Shown: one piece after another, positions 22,957 to 33,415 of the stretch
Layout of the letters: each line of letters opens with the position of its first letter
Numbering within the stretch: position 1 is the first letter of the stretch
Assembly: GCF_051020985.1 (NCBI RefSeq)
Contig: NC_135012.1
Span: forward strand, 9,984,451 to 10,048,450
Length of the DNA stretch: 64,000 nt
Reading direction: 5' to 3'
Source of the DNA: Nomia melanderi
Lineage: Eukaryota; Arthropoda; Insecta; Hymenoptera; Halictidae
Notes under the pieces: generated by a model
What the model saw: the letters and a program-made list of their open reading frames with translations, nothing else
Told to the model about the DNA's origin: nothing
Databases searched by the model: none
Program-made: the position numbers and the translations under genes

Positions 22957-25900
22957 ACTTTAGAGCGAACGACATAGATTAAGTATCAAACTATTTTCTT
23001 TTTCTAATATATTATTGATGATAAAGTAGTTTCGCCAATCACAATTGCAAAAACAAACCATAGGACAAGGGATTAAAAACGATTCAGTGTGACGAATTTT
23101 GTACATTAATTGTTTAAGATGTAATGTTCGTTTCTCACGAAGTTTCTGCTTCATATAAGCTCAAGTGCTTTAGTGTTGGTCCCGCTGCGTTTTGACTCAG
23201 TATCTTTCTGTCGAATCCAGACTTTCTTTTTATCTTTGATCGATGCTGCGGGCGAGCGTACTAACTATTAACCCAATTTCATTTTAGTCGTGAATAAACA
23301 CGGGTTATAAAGGTAAAGTACAGAAATTTATAAATTTCCATACTCCCGGTTTCCCGCGACGTTAATAATTTGGGTGCTTAACCTTTCAGCTACAGCAGGA
23401 CTAGCCGCGATGCTGAACCTCTGTACAGCAAGGTTCGACGCATATTATAAATGCAGCACCGTAATTTGAGACTGATAGAATTTTCCACTGTGAAATTACG
23501 TCAGATAATATGTTCAAAGAGACGATGCACACAAAAACCGCTATAATGACGTATACTAGCTGAAAGATTAAATGCTTCGAAATCTAATAATTTTATGACA
23601 TCTTCGAGACATAGTCAGGTGTGTAACGTTATTATATATTTTCACATAGAATCAACCCCTATTCGGTTACACCAGTTACAAGACACCCTGCATAGAGATC
23701 CTGACAGAAACAGTTACAGAAAGCCGAAATAAAATCATGTCAACTGTTATTCGATATATCGGTTCAGAAGAACCGAAACGGGTACCGATATCATAACTGT
23801 TTCCAACCCCTGATACAAATATTAAAGCAACCGGTCGGAACCCGATTTAGAGTGAGTTACATTCGGAGAGAAGGTTGTCCCCGTCTAATTAAAATTCGCT
23901 CGGCGGAACACCGTGGAATATTCGACGGGACTAATGTATCGTTATTAAATTGTGTCGTGCCCATCGACTCGGCGGCGCGCTCCGAAGGCAGGGAACGATT
24001 TCCGATGCCGTATGTTTTTCTTAAGGGCACCGGCGAGTATCGTATTTACGAGGCTGCCCCGCGCATGTTTTACATACTTATCGCTATAATTTTAATAAGG
24101 CGACTCGCGCTGAAAATCCTCCGCGCGCGAAAGCCTCCTTTTTACAGTGCGGCCAGCGCCGAACATCGCGGAGACAGAATCACCGGCGAGGATTTACAAA
24201 CTTGTTTATGTAAATACACGTTCGTTTTCGAGTTATCGGCTGCTTTACGGTTCCCAAGACGTTTCGCTCTGGCGTATGGAAATTCGAATTACGCGCGTGG
24301 AAAAAGTCAACCGACCCGTGTCGCGTTCCGAAACTCCGCACAGCCATCGGCTGTTCGATTTTCATGAAAATTTCATAAGGAAGTGTCAGAAGTTGGACGT
24401 TTCTTTGGGTAATGGTTGATAGTGACGGGGAAGGGGAAGAATTCTATTCAAATTAAATTGTATGAAGTATGTAGCGTGTAGTTTATGGCGTCCTGAATCA
24501 CGTGTGAGGAAAATTGGATGTAACGGAATGGATGGGAAACACATCGGCTTTCGATTGCTTCGTGTTGGGGACGTTCTAAATATTTATTGGATATTTGATT
24601 TTCTTGAAGGTTTAACGAAGAGTGGAGGATTCGATGTTTTTGTTTGGGTAATGGATAAAAATTAGGAGATAATATTTTATTCAAATGAATTTATATTTAG
24701 TACCATTGAATAAAGGAATAAGTAATCGGATTCAGATTCCTTCGAGTAATTATTTATTCGTTAGTCGATATATTAGTATTATTGTTTTCATACGGATCGG
24801 TGTTTAATTCTTTCTACGTTGGCGTTTGTAATTAATTTTTTTTTTAATATTGAATCTGAAATCTAAGATAATCTTTCAATTCTAATTTCAATTCTAATTC
24901 TTTCAACGACGGATTCCTTATTTTTTCAGACAAACATGTAATTCTCCTTTGTTTTGCTTCGATTTTTCATTAAAATATACTCTAGACACATTTGTCGTAC
25001 GTTTGACGAGTATATCTTTCGTTCTTTTATTTGATTTGCGCGCAGAACGAAAGACTTTTTTAAACTAAATCCCAGCGTTAACAGATTAAACTCTCCTGTA
25101 CTCCGTCTGGTTCTTGTTATCCCACTTGTGCAATTCGAAAAATAAAAAGTCGAAGCTGTAATTTTAAGTTCGATTCCAGACGTTCAAATAATGAACTTCC
25201 GTTTGCTATTAACCCGCGCTGTAAATTTAATCACTATCTTTAATTATGTTGAACCCGTCTCGTGTTGTGTTCTACCATCATCTCGATCAAACTGTGTTTT
25301 CACCATCGTACCCTGAGATTTTAATTACAGTTTCTGTTGTATGATCCAACCGCAGTTTATAAGGTCAGCTTAACTTTATTTACATTAAACATTCTTCTTC
25401 GTTCAAACGAATGATACGTATTCAACGAACAGGACCTCTACAAAAATCATTCTCATGGTATGCTATTATGATTTTGCTTCGTACCGAATGATCAAACATT
25501 TTCAGAATATTAGATTATTTTCAAATGGGACGTACAAAGCAAATTTAACATTTAACGAATGATATTCTGTTATTTTTATTCGCTCATCGTATTGGTTTCT
25601 TTTCTTCGTTGTTATATCGATACTCAGTCTTGAAGCTTTTGAGTAACGAGTTATTACGTTTTTAACGGAATACTGTCTATAAGAATTGTTTATAGTTGAT
25701 ATTGACTAAAGTTTGATATTGACTTACTAAAAGTGTGAAGTGCGGTAGAACTTAAATAAACAACGTTTCGTTTATGTATTGTATAAAGGCAAAGCTTTTA
25801 CCAGACCATTTAAAGTCATTTTTTCCTGGTTGTTAAGTTGATATTACTGTGTTGTATGTAGGTTTTTTAACAATACATATTATTCTGACCTTGAAAATTA

Positions 25901-26520
25901 TACGTTAAGCGACTGAATTGTCATTCGTTCCATAGTACATTCAAAAATGCAGTAAAAACTAATGAATTGCTTGCAAGACCCAGCGACAGAAATGGTCAAA
26001 TGTAGTTAATAAAAAGGTATTCGATAGTAATGTTTATTAAATCCATGCATAAAACCAAGAAAGTCATTTACGATCAAAATCACTATATAATGTTAAATAT
26101 GGGTTAATATAAATTTTACGATTCGGCTAAAATTTATAATTCATTTATGTTTATTTATAATTTGTTTAATATTACAAAAAATCGTATTGCTTTTCAGTAT
26201 TTTTTTATTCGCGTAATCTGATTTGATGAGGAACGAGTTTTATTTCCGAACTTGATTAATACAAATTTCTGCGGATGAGATTTCAAAAGACACAGATGTT
26301 TGGTGTTTAATTTACCGTTTTGTCATTAAGTATAAATATAATTAAACTTTATAGTTGTCGTTAAGCACGAGGAAAAATTAAACTACAGAATTTAATTTCT
26401 ATCTTTTCGAGTCGACCTTTGGAAATGTATATTACCATAAATAACTGTAATCTAAAAATTAAGTGTATGTTTTCTAACTTAATAAAGCTATGTTATTGAT
26501 CGAAAAAATTATTTATTCTA
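22957..26520. other. Long stretch without recognised gene
   Basis: CATAGGACAAGGGATTAA at 23061-23078 looks like one end of a CCCCTTGTCC-type TTAA element; a similar end lies near 11210. 23830-24420 has balanced composition and an open frame of 171 codons (23852-24367) whose translation shows no domain. 24420-26520 is AT-rich with no open frame of note. Confidence 0.5.
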
Positions 26521-26523
26521 ATA

Positions 26524-26897
26524 TTATATCTCCGTTTTCTCAAGGAAACGAGATGGTTTAGTATCAACAGAATATTCATTGATAAAAAGTTCTGCTTTTC
26601 CAAGTTTTTCTTCTGTTCCATTAACATTACATTCATTTTTTATAGTATAAAATAAAACAGTAATATTTTAATGGTAAAAATCAATGTAATTATAATAATA
26701 TACCTAACCTGTTTCTTTTAGTCATTGCTGAGCATCTAAGAAAATATTTCTTTCTCGTCCACTTTCTTCACTGGTCAAAACTATATCCAAAGCCTTATTA
26801 AAAACTGTATTGTATCATACATACAATACTTTTTCCGCTATATTTTCATTCTTCCTATTTGTTTCATAGTTTTGCAATCATTACTCAAATCTGCCAT
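26524..26897 (-). pseudogene. Decayed coding-like sequence, unknown family
   Basis: From an ATG at 26897 on the minus strand the frame reads MADLSNDCKTMKQ. After a one-base shift it continues NYETNRKNENIAEKVLYV, a TGA, then FNKALDIVLTSEESGRERN and FLDAQQ before another stop. About 80 bp of non-coding sequence follow, then a frame reading GTEEKLGKAELFINEYSV and SRFLEKTEI to a TAA at 26524-26526. The residue make-up is that of a real soluble, helix-rich, acidic protein, unlike chance frames nearby. A GTTAGG at about 26709 and an AACAG near 26617 could be the borders of a roughly 95-bp intron, though the joined phase does not work. I do not recognise the family. A degraded duplicate of a host gene or of a transposon gene are both possible. 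Confidence 0.4.
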
Positions 26898-27139
26898 TTT
26901 CCGAATACCGTTTTCCGATCTTACAGACAAATGAGTTAATCTTATAAAATTTGGAAAGTTCGTATTTCCCATATCGATTAACCTTTTACAAAACTTTGTT
27001 TTTAAATCAGCAAAAAAATTGTGTCATCGATATACAGTTCACGCAGCAGTCAGTGTACGAAAGTCGCATATCAACATAACCTACAAATATATACAATACA
27101 TGTACAATACATATATTCAAAGTTTTATTTCACTTCATT

Positions 27140-27253
27140 ATGTACAAAGTATATTGAAATTTATTTAGATTGTCCCACTTTCGTATTTAATTACGGAATA
27201 ACCAGTGACGTGGAATAACTTCTGCGTAAAATTTCCGGTCAACAATATATTAA
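27140..27253 (+). mobile_element. Family L MITE fragment (copy 2)
   Basis: CAAAGTATATTGAAATTTAT through TTCCGGTCAACAATATATTAA matches the right half of the element at 5036-5259. It ends at the TTAA (27250-27253) that is also the left target site of the following family A element. Confidence 0.7.
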
Positions 27254-27494
27254 CCCTTTGCACTCGTATGTCATACTGAAGATGACAATACAAATTTGTC
27301 GGAGAACGTTGAAAATTGTTTGAAAAAGTACCACACTTAAAAATATTATAAAAATTAAATCTTATTACAACAACGATACACGAACTAAACATAAAACGTT
27401 GAATTCTACTGACAATTACTTTAATTCGTTTCCCTAAAAACAAATGCAAGTTTACACTCGGCAATTTAAAAATAAATCGAGTGCAAAGGGTTAA
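27250..27494 (+). mobile_element. TTAA-type MITE, family A (best copy)
   Basis: TTAA at 27250-27253 and 27491-27494. Element 27254-27490 (237 bp) has perfect 13-bp inverted ends, CCCTTTGCACTCG and CGAGTGCAAAGGG. CCC...GGG termini with a TTAA duplication are the hallmark of the piggyBac superfamily. A minus-strand open frame crosses it by chance; no transposase is encoded. Confidence 0.9.
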
Positions 27495-28440
27495 AACGTT
27501 CGAACCGTCTTTTAATCGTTCCGCTTCGCATCGTACCCCCTCGGCGTATTGTTGCAATACCAACCGGCCGTCTCTTTTTTCAGTTAGCTAGCGCAAGAAA
27601 CGCGCAACAACGCGTGATCTCGAAACGTTGACCTTGCAGGTTCAGCCTGAAAATGCGCAGCCTTGGCTGCGAAATTTACGCCAACAATTAAACTCTACCT
27701 TGAAAGCAGAACGCGTCCTGCACCTGATGCCCTTTTTTAAAAGGCCTCGTTTACCCTCGGTGTCCTTGACCTCCCCCTCTTTGTCCTTCCCCATCCCCGC
27801 GGCGTTCTCTTCGGGGAAGAAATCAGAGGAATTTGCGCCCGCATTGCGTTATAACCGCCCGGACAAAGTGAGAACCAAACCGCGCGGACGCACACCTGTG
27901 CGCGGAACGACCGTTCAAAACACGACGCTGATGATCGCACACGTTGCCGCGACATTACGCTGTGTCCTTATCGCCTCGTTGTCCGTCCGTTACTTGTCCC
28001 TTCCCATCGATTTTCACTTCTCATTTTTCCGCGACATCGATCCTTCACCTGCCCTCCGCTGTTCTTCCTTCCGTTTTTCCCTTTCGCCTCGAGCGTATAA
28101 TGCTTCATCACCGGCAACCCTCCTTTTGTTATACATACAATGTCCGTTGCCGCTTGTCGTTTTTATTAGATTGTGTTATAGGAAGTGTCGGATTTTTCTT
28201 ATTCATACTCTACCTTCTCTTACATATTGTTTTTTAAAGGAAATATCTTCATATCGTTTTTTTATCGTATCTAACAATTGAGATAGTTGTGTCGCCCGAG
28301 TTGCACTCTCTATTAACCTATTAACTGTGGAATTTAGCTTAAAACATCTCTCGTCTCGCACGCAGTGTGATTGAAAAAGTAAAATTACATGTTTACGTGA
28401 AAAAATGTATACGGTGAAGGCACCATTAATTGACTTGGTA
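27495..28440. other. No recognised gene
   Basis: 27540-28100 is richer in GC with a 217-codon plus-strand open frame (27628-28281) that is Ser/Arg/Pro-rich and then hydrophobic, without domains. 28300-28440 is AT-rich. The Ser/Pro/Arg bias fits pyrimidine-rich non-coding DNA better than a protein. Confidence 0.45.
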
Positions 28441-28479
28441 TCAGTAGTTGACCATTTTTCAGGGAAATGTAAAAAGTAA

Positions 28480-29014
28480 GTAACAATTTCGTCGACATCA
28501 ATGGTTTCTCTTCAATGATTGCTCTTAATGCTGTTGAAAATGCAGCAGCTGCTTTTGTATCTCCACTTGCCGATTCTTCAGTAATCTGTACGTGATGAAG
28601 ATTGTTTCTGTTTTTAAATCGATGGAACCACCCTCGACTAGCTACAAACTTTTCACTGGTATCGCCTTTTTCATTCTAAATATGGTTAAAAATTGTTCTC
28701 GTTTTCTCCATTATAATTGCTTGACTTAATGGCATACTGCGTTCAACTTCATCGTCAATCCAGACGGAAAGTCGTTTTTCCATTTCCTCAATCGCATTGC
28801 GTCTGGAACGGGTAATTCTTGTAGAAGTCGGTGTGATTGTAGTTGCTGATACGATTTTTTCTTTATTTTTTCAAATTGTCCGTATTGTTGAGGTTGACAA
28901 ATTTAATGACGTTAATTGCCGTTGGCCTGCATCTAATCTTAACACCTGCATTTTAGTTTCCAGCGAAACGCTTTTTCTTGTCGCTTTACTTTCTTTTTCT
29001 TTGCAATCATCCAT
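28480..29014 (-). pseudogene. Tigger/jerky-type (pogo) transposase, N-terminal remnant
   Basis: Starting at an ATG at 29014, the minus strand reads MDDCKEKESKATRKS, then VSLETKMQVLRLDAGQRQ and LNLSTSTIRTI, a psq-type helix-turn-helix as in CENP-B and Tigger transposases. A TGA (28873-28871) is followed by KNKEKI and, in the same frame, NAIEEMEKRLSVWIDDE and PLSQAIIMEKTRTIFN. After a TAG (28678-28676) come EKFVASRGWFHRFKNRNN and ITEESASGDTKAAAAF, the second (CENP-B-like) DNA-binding domain. About 175 codons stay in one frame with only two stops. Homology fades after ALRAIIEEKP near 28500; the DDE catalytic domain that should follow is absent. In the full family this protein cuts and pastes its own DNA at TA sites. 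This copy cannot encode an active enzyme. The plus-strand open frame at 28797-29216 is its shadow. Confidence 0.85.
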
Positions 29015-29339
29015 TGTAAGAATTAAAAATTGTCGAATTTATCGCAATAAAATAAAATATTGTGTTTATATCTTTACACACACAATAACGTTGATGGTCG
29101 CTCATAAATCAACTGTGACACAGGAAAGATGCGTTCGTATTCTAATGCTAGAGACGATTGAGAGGTTTGGCAAAGTGTTGTGCGAAAAAATTTCGTTTTT
29201 ACCTGCTTTACGCTGATACGTACACTAATTTTCTTTATGAATAATTTTGTATAGAATGATATTTTTCAGAACAATCTAGCATGTGCAATGCAACCAGACT
29301 ATCGATATGTATAAGACGACATTCGCAATTTTAGAACAA

Positions 29340-29453
29340 TAAAAATAACAGGTATGGTCGGTTATTTATAATATCATTTTTAAATGAAGAATGAAGAGTT
29401 TCTTCTGCCAGGTAGCAAGGCACTTTAGTAGATAACTTGCTTGCATTTTGTAT
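29340..29453 (+). repeat. Repeat M, left copy of an inverted pair
   Basis: CTATGGTCGGTTATTT-like start (GGTATGGTCGGTTATTTATA), then CTTCTGCCAGGTAGCAAGG and AGATAACTTGCTTG. The reverse complement of this 110-bp block lies at 35878-35985 with about four of five bases or better identical. It begins about 330 bp upstream of the transposase remnant. Confidence 0.8.
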
Positions 29454-31727
29454 AGGATTCATCTGCGAGCGTTGAGTAAACATTCCTCATTTATTTCAAT
29501 GAAACACATAATAATTCCCCTCTGTAATCACGCTTTGTTAGCCCCTATATCATTATTCCATCATGTACATCTTACCGTGAGGGTAATTGGTACTAGTCGG
29601 TGCAGTATTTCATAAATATCAATATCAAATGCATTTGTATTTACTTTGTAATGTGCTATAATGGTATATAATTTGCTAAATGTATTTTATTACGTAGATA
29701 TCGTAAATAAATCGACGTGAATCCTAAATCGTCATTTTACGTATTAGATACGTAAAACTGTGAATCCTTGTACAATTCTATGTTATCTGTAAATTCAAGA
29801 AATACAGGAAGGTATTAACGTTAATAGAAATGATCAGCATCTTTATCTTTATAAAGAATGAAATTGCCAATTTGCATAATAATCTGCTGTTTGATTGTAT
29901 TATGAAACTGTACTTGATTTTTCACACTAACCACTGTGTTTTACCGGCAAGCTGCTATTTAATATTATTTTTCTAAATGGCAGCACATTTTTTTATTAAT
30001 TTCTGAAGCCATCACGTACTTCAGATTTCGAATATTCTGTTCCGTTATGTATAAGCCTTGCATTGAACAACATTCGGGACTTGGCCTCAGGCAGATCATT
30101 TCCCACCTTCGAGAAACCACACAATTCGACACTGTCACCAAAAAAACTGACGTGCTTGTAATTCGCTATAGGGTGTTTACCACAACCGAAGGTTATTGAA
30201 CCCCTATGCTCTCAATTCGTTGGGAAGGGTTTGTCGATAAAAGCCGAATCAGTTGTTGACCTTTGTTCCTATCAATTGATGAAAATTTGAATCAAATGAT
30301 AGAGAACGAAGAGAGGGAGTTACTATAATTTATGTAATTTTATTAACATAATTCTATTAAAACATTCTTATTAAATGCATTTCTGGAAATAATCTTTTTG
30401 TTAACCTATAAATATAAAAGTACACCAAATTTATTGGAATACAATCAGAAACTTAAATCTGCAAATTATGTTAGAATGGAAAGTATGTAATAATATGTTT
30501 CTTTGTGAGAGTACATTTCCTAATTGTAACTCGAAAGCAATACGATATTCTAAATTATTCTTAATGTGTACATTGTTCTTTGGAATGCATAACAAAGTTC
30601 TCGTTTTTTCCAAAATTTCAATGTGTTTATTTTTTATATGTTTATCGTTTGTATTGCAATTATGATATATAGCTGCGAACACTGGAGAGGTTCTGGAATT
30701 TTTATTCATTTTTGGGGGACACGTGACGTGGACGTGACGGATGATTCAAAAGACGTCAGATCAACAAAGAAACGAGAGTTGAATTGGAAAGTTTTGCACT
30801 TAAACAGTCGTGCATCAAAATGTTTATCTTGCCCACCGAAAGAACTTCGTCGGTATAACCTCTTCAGTCGAGTCAGAGCAAATATTCTATTTTGCAAATC
30901 ATTTTTGCTTGCTTACAAAACCGAAACCTTACTCCCCTTCTCTGTTTTCGTAACTTTATTTCGGCAATCGAGCTGCAGTCAAAATATGGCACGGGGACAT
31001 GTCAATTTCTTTTTCTCCAAAAATGATCTTGTTGATTCTTCTCGACGTTTGTTCGTTATTTTCTCTTTCTCGGTCTGAGATTTAGTCAGGTGAAAAAATT
31101 AGTGAACAACATTACATTGCTTGTTTAAAAGTATTAATTACTTATTATTCTGTATGTATATACATTTTATCTCTTTGTTATTTGAACGAAGAAAAGGAAT
31201 TACAAGATATGTATTATGCCCTGTTTGATTTTTCTCCGAGAAGAATTGAACATAGTCAATTACAAACCGAGTGATCATTAGTTCAATAATTTAACTCAAT
31301 TTTATATTACGGTTATCGTTCAATTTTTGCTCTAAATACAAAGTAACTACATTGTAGTCTATGTATGCAGGAAAAGTGATAATTTCAATATGATTATACA
31401 TGAAGGAGAACTGTAAGTTAGTGTTATTATAGTGTAAAACTAACGATTCATTTGTATTGAGATTTGTATGCGTTTGTGTATAGGGGCCGGTGCAAACATG
31501 TAATTATCGAGAAGCTATCCAGTGGGAGCACTTATTACGGAAAATGCATTCTGAAACTGACAGTAGTGGAGCATGTTCTTATTCTCCTGTTTGTATTCCA
31601 AAGTACAATACATATCTACTGTGAAACCCTATGTCTAGAATTGAGAAGAACGTTTTGCACAGAAACATGTACTATTAATGTATTATGTTATAAACTGTCA
31701 GGAATTGTATTTTAAATTACTAAATTC
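29454..31727. other. No recognised gene
   Basis: AT-rich. Open frames at 30623-31078 and 31464-31715 (plus) have no domain. No repeat matched. Confidence 0.5.
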
Positions 31728-31830
31728 AGATCGCGTAAAAACTACCGCGTAAATAGTGTTGCAATCTACCCCGTAAAAAATGTGGCTCGCACGAAAAGAT
31801 TCCGCGTAAATCGAGGGTCAGGTGCGGCCG
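31728..31830 (-). mobile_element. Tigger/pogo-like terminal region
   Basis: Read on the minus strand, CTGACCCTCGATTTACGCGG is followed by TTTTTTACGGGG, ATTTACGCGG and TTTTTACGCG: four direct repeats of a TTTACGCGG word. CTCGATTTACGCG-type ends with repeated subterminal TTTACGCG words are characteristic of Tigger/jerky elements. No matching opposite end was found close by. A weaker GTCCGCGTAAAATGCGTAAA lies at 36879-36898. Confidence 0.5.
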
Positions 31831-31859
31831 TATGATTAATTAAATTTCCTCCGCATAAA

Positions 31860-33260
31860 ATACAGAATTATCGCGAGCACAAATTTGCGACGAACGTGTT
31901 AATAAGCTCGCGGCAGATAAAGCGTTATCATACGGGCATCGCGCGTCAATAACACCGGAATCGCGGCGGGCGTTCCCGCAATTAGCGACGCTCGCGACCT
32001 CGTTCGCGCGCGCTCGTCGCCGAAAACTCGTCGCGAATTCGATCCGCGTTTCACCGGGAAGGAGCCGCGCACTTATCGTTACCGGCCCCGAAACGTAATT
32101 CCCATGGATGATATCATTGCGGCCAGCCAAGTGTCACGGACGGTAAGTAGTCTCACTTGTCCGGACAATCAACGCTCGGACGGGCTCTCGGTTCCCGCCG
32201 TTCGATGCTGCACGTGTGCGCCACCCCGCTCCCTCCCCCTGGCCCCGCGCCCCGCGTCTGGGCCCGAACGTGGGAAGGGGGCACACACGTACCTGTACAC
32301 GAAAATGATAAAAAGTAACAGTACAACAAGAAGAAATTCGATTTCGGAGGGAACGATTCGAAGTCGTCCGCGGCCACGCTCCCGGAGCTTACGATCAATT
32401 TTACACGTGCAATACTTTTTGATTATTTTATGAACGCCCGAGGGGTGGGGTGAGGGGCCCCGAGGTGGGGCCCGGCCGTGTCCTGGTGCCGCGGCTTTCC
32501 GTAGCACGGAGGGGGCCCAACCGGGGGACTTTGCCCCCACAAGTGGCTCCCCGGTAGCGCCGTCGCGCACCTGCCGCTTATTCCCACGCCGAGACTCACG
32601 TTCGCCTCATCTTTCCTCTGTTCGTCCTTCCTCCTCCCCTTCCCACCCCTCCACGCCCCCCTCCCGCCGCAAAACCTCTTCGTTTCTCTATTCCCGAGTC
32701 CTCCTTTCTCTGCCCCCCCCCCCCCCCACCTCTCAGGTCAGCCCTCTCGCTCGCTCTCCTCGTCCAGTTCTCTCCGTCGTCGTTCGCTCTCGCCCCGTTT
32801 CGTCCTCTCTTTTTTCCCTTCTCTCTGGGCAGCGCCAGCGCACACGTGTGCACCACGGGCTGCGAGGGGAACGGGCACGCTTATTTATTTTTAGATATTT
32901 TCAGGCGGTCGCGAGAGATGTACACCCTGCGCAACCACGAATCTCGAACGACGAACCGTCCACGATGTTTTTCGAAACGGGGTAACCTGCCGGGCGGGGT
33001 GCCGCGGCGCGACGAGGGGGGGATGCTGCGGCCGCGCGGCGGAGAGATCTCTCGGGACCGTCCGAGAATTCCTACCGAGGAATATCAATTTGACGAATTA
33101 ATTGCTTGCGAGAGGACGCGCGGGGCCCTACGCGAGGCTCCCACCGCGTCCGCTGCGGTAGGAAAATATTTATCTTTGAGGGAAGGACGCTCGCGGCCGA
33201 CCGGCCGGGCACTTTCGCGTGTTTTTTCTTTGGGCCTTTCGATCCTGCGGGGATATGTAA
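31860..33260. promoter_or_regulatory. CpG island
   Basis: A GC- and CpG-rich region with a 15-base C run (32713-32727), pyrimidine-rich sequence on the plus strand at 32610-32830, and G-rich stretches at 32436-32480. Overlapping open frames on both strands are low in information. Together with the candidate start exon inside it, this is the most promoter-like island in the window. Confidence 0.45.
32104..32142 (+). CDS. Candidate first coding exon (13 codons)
   Basis: An ATG in a favourable context (TTCCCATGG) opens a 13-codon frame, MDDIIAASQVSRT, that runs straight into ACG|GTAAGTAG, a strong splice donor at 32143. It lies in a CpG island. A pyrimidine-rich acceptor-like site, TATTTTCAG, ends at about 32904, but the sequence after it does not look coding. 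No product is recognised and downstream exons would have to lie further right or outside. A chance coincidence is quite possible. Confidence 0.2.
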
Positions 33261-33267
33261 ATCCCGG

Positions 33268-33415
33268 GAACTGTTCGTTTAACCCCTTGGCGTGTAATTT
33301 ATTTCTTCGTTATGTTCGTTGTGTTTCGATACGTGAAGCCTGAGAATTGTTCGTTCAAACCGCTTGGCATGTAATCTGTTTCTTCGTTAGGTATTCGGTA
33401 ATTACTTTGGTATTA
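33268..33415 (+). repeat. Tandem duplication of a 75-bp unit
   Basis: GAACTGTTCGTTTAACCCC...GTAATTTATTTCTTCGTTA at 33268-33342 is followed by GAATTGTTCGTTCAAACCG...GTAATCTGTTTCTTCGTTA at 33343-33415. The first contains TTAACCCCTTGG, a TTAA-element-type end. Confidence 0.7.

Noticed and set aside
23852..24367. 171-codon frame
   Set aside because: The translation has no domain and a second frame overlaps it; the balanced composition alone explains its length.
27628..28281. 217-codon plus-strand frame
   Set aside because: Its first half is Ser/Pro/Arg-rich low complexity, the remainder hydrophobic without a domain; the minus strand also has an open frame.
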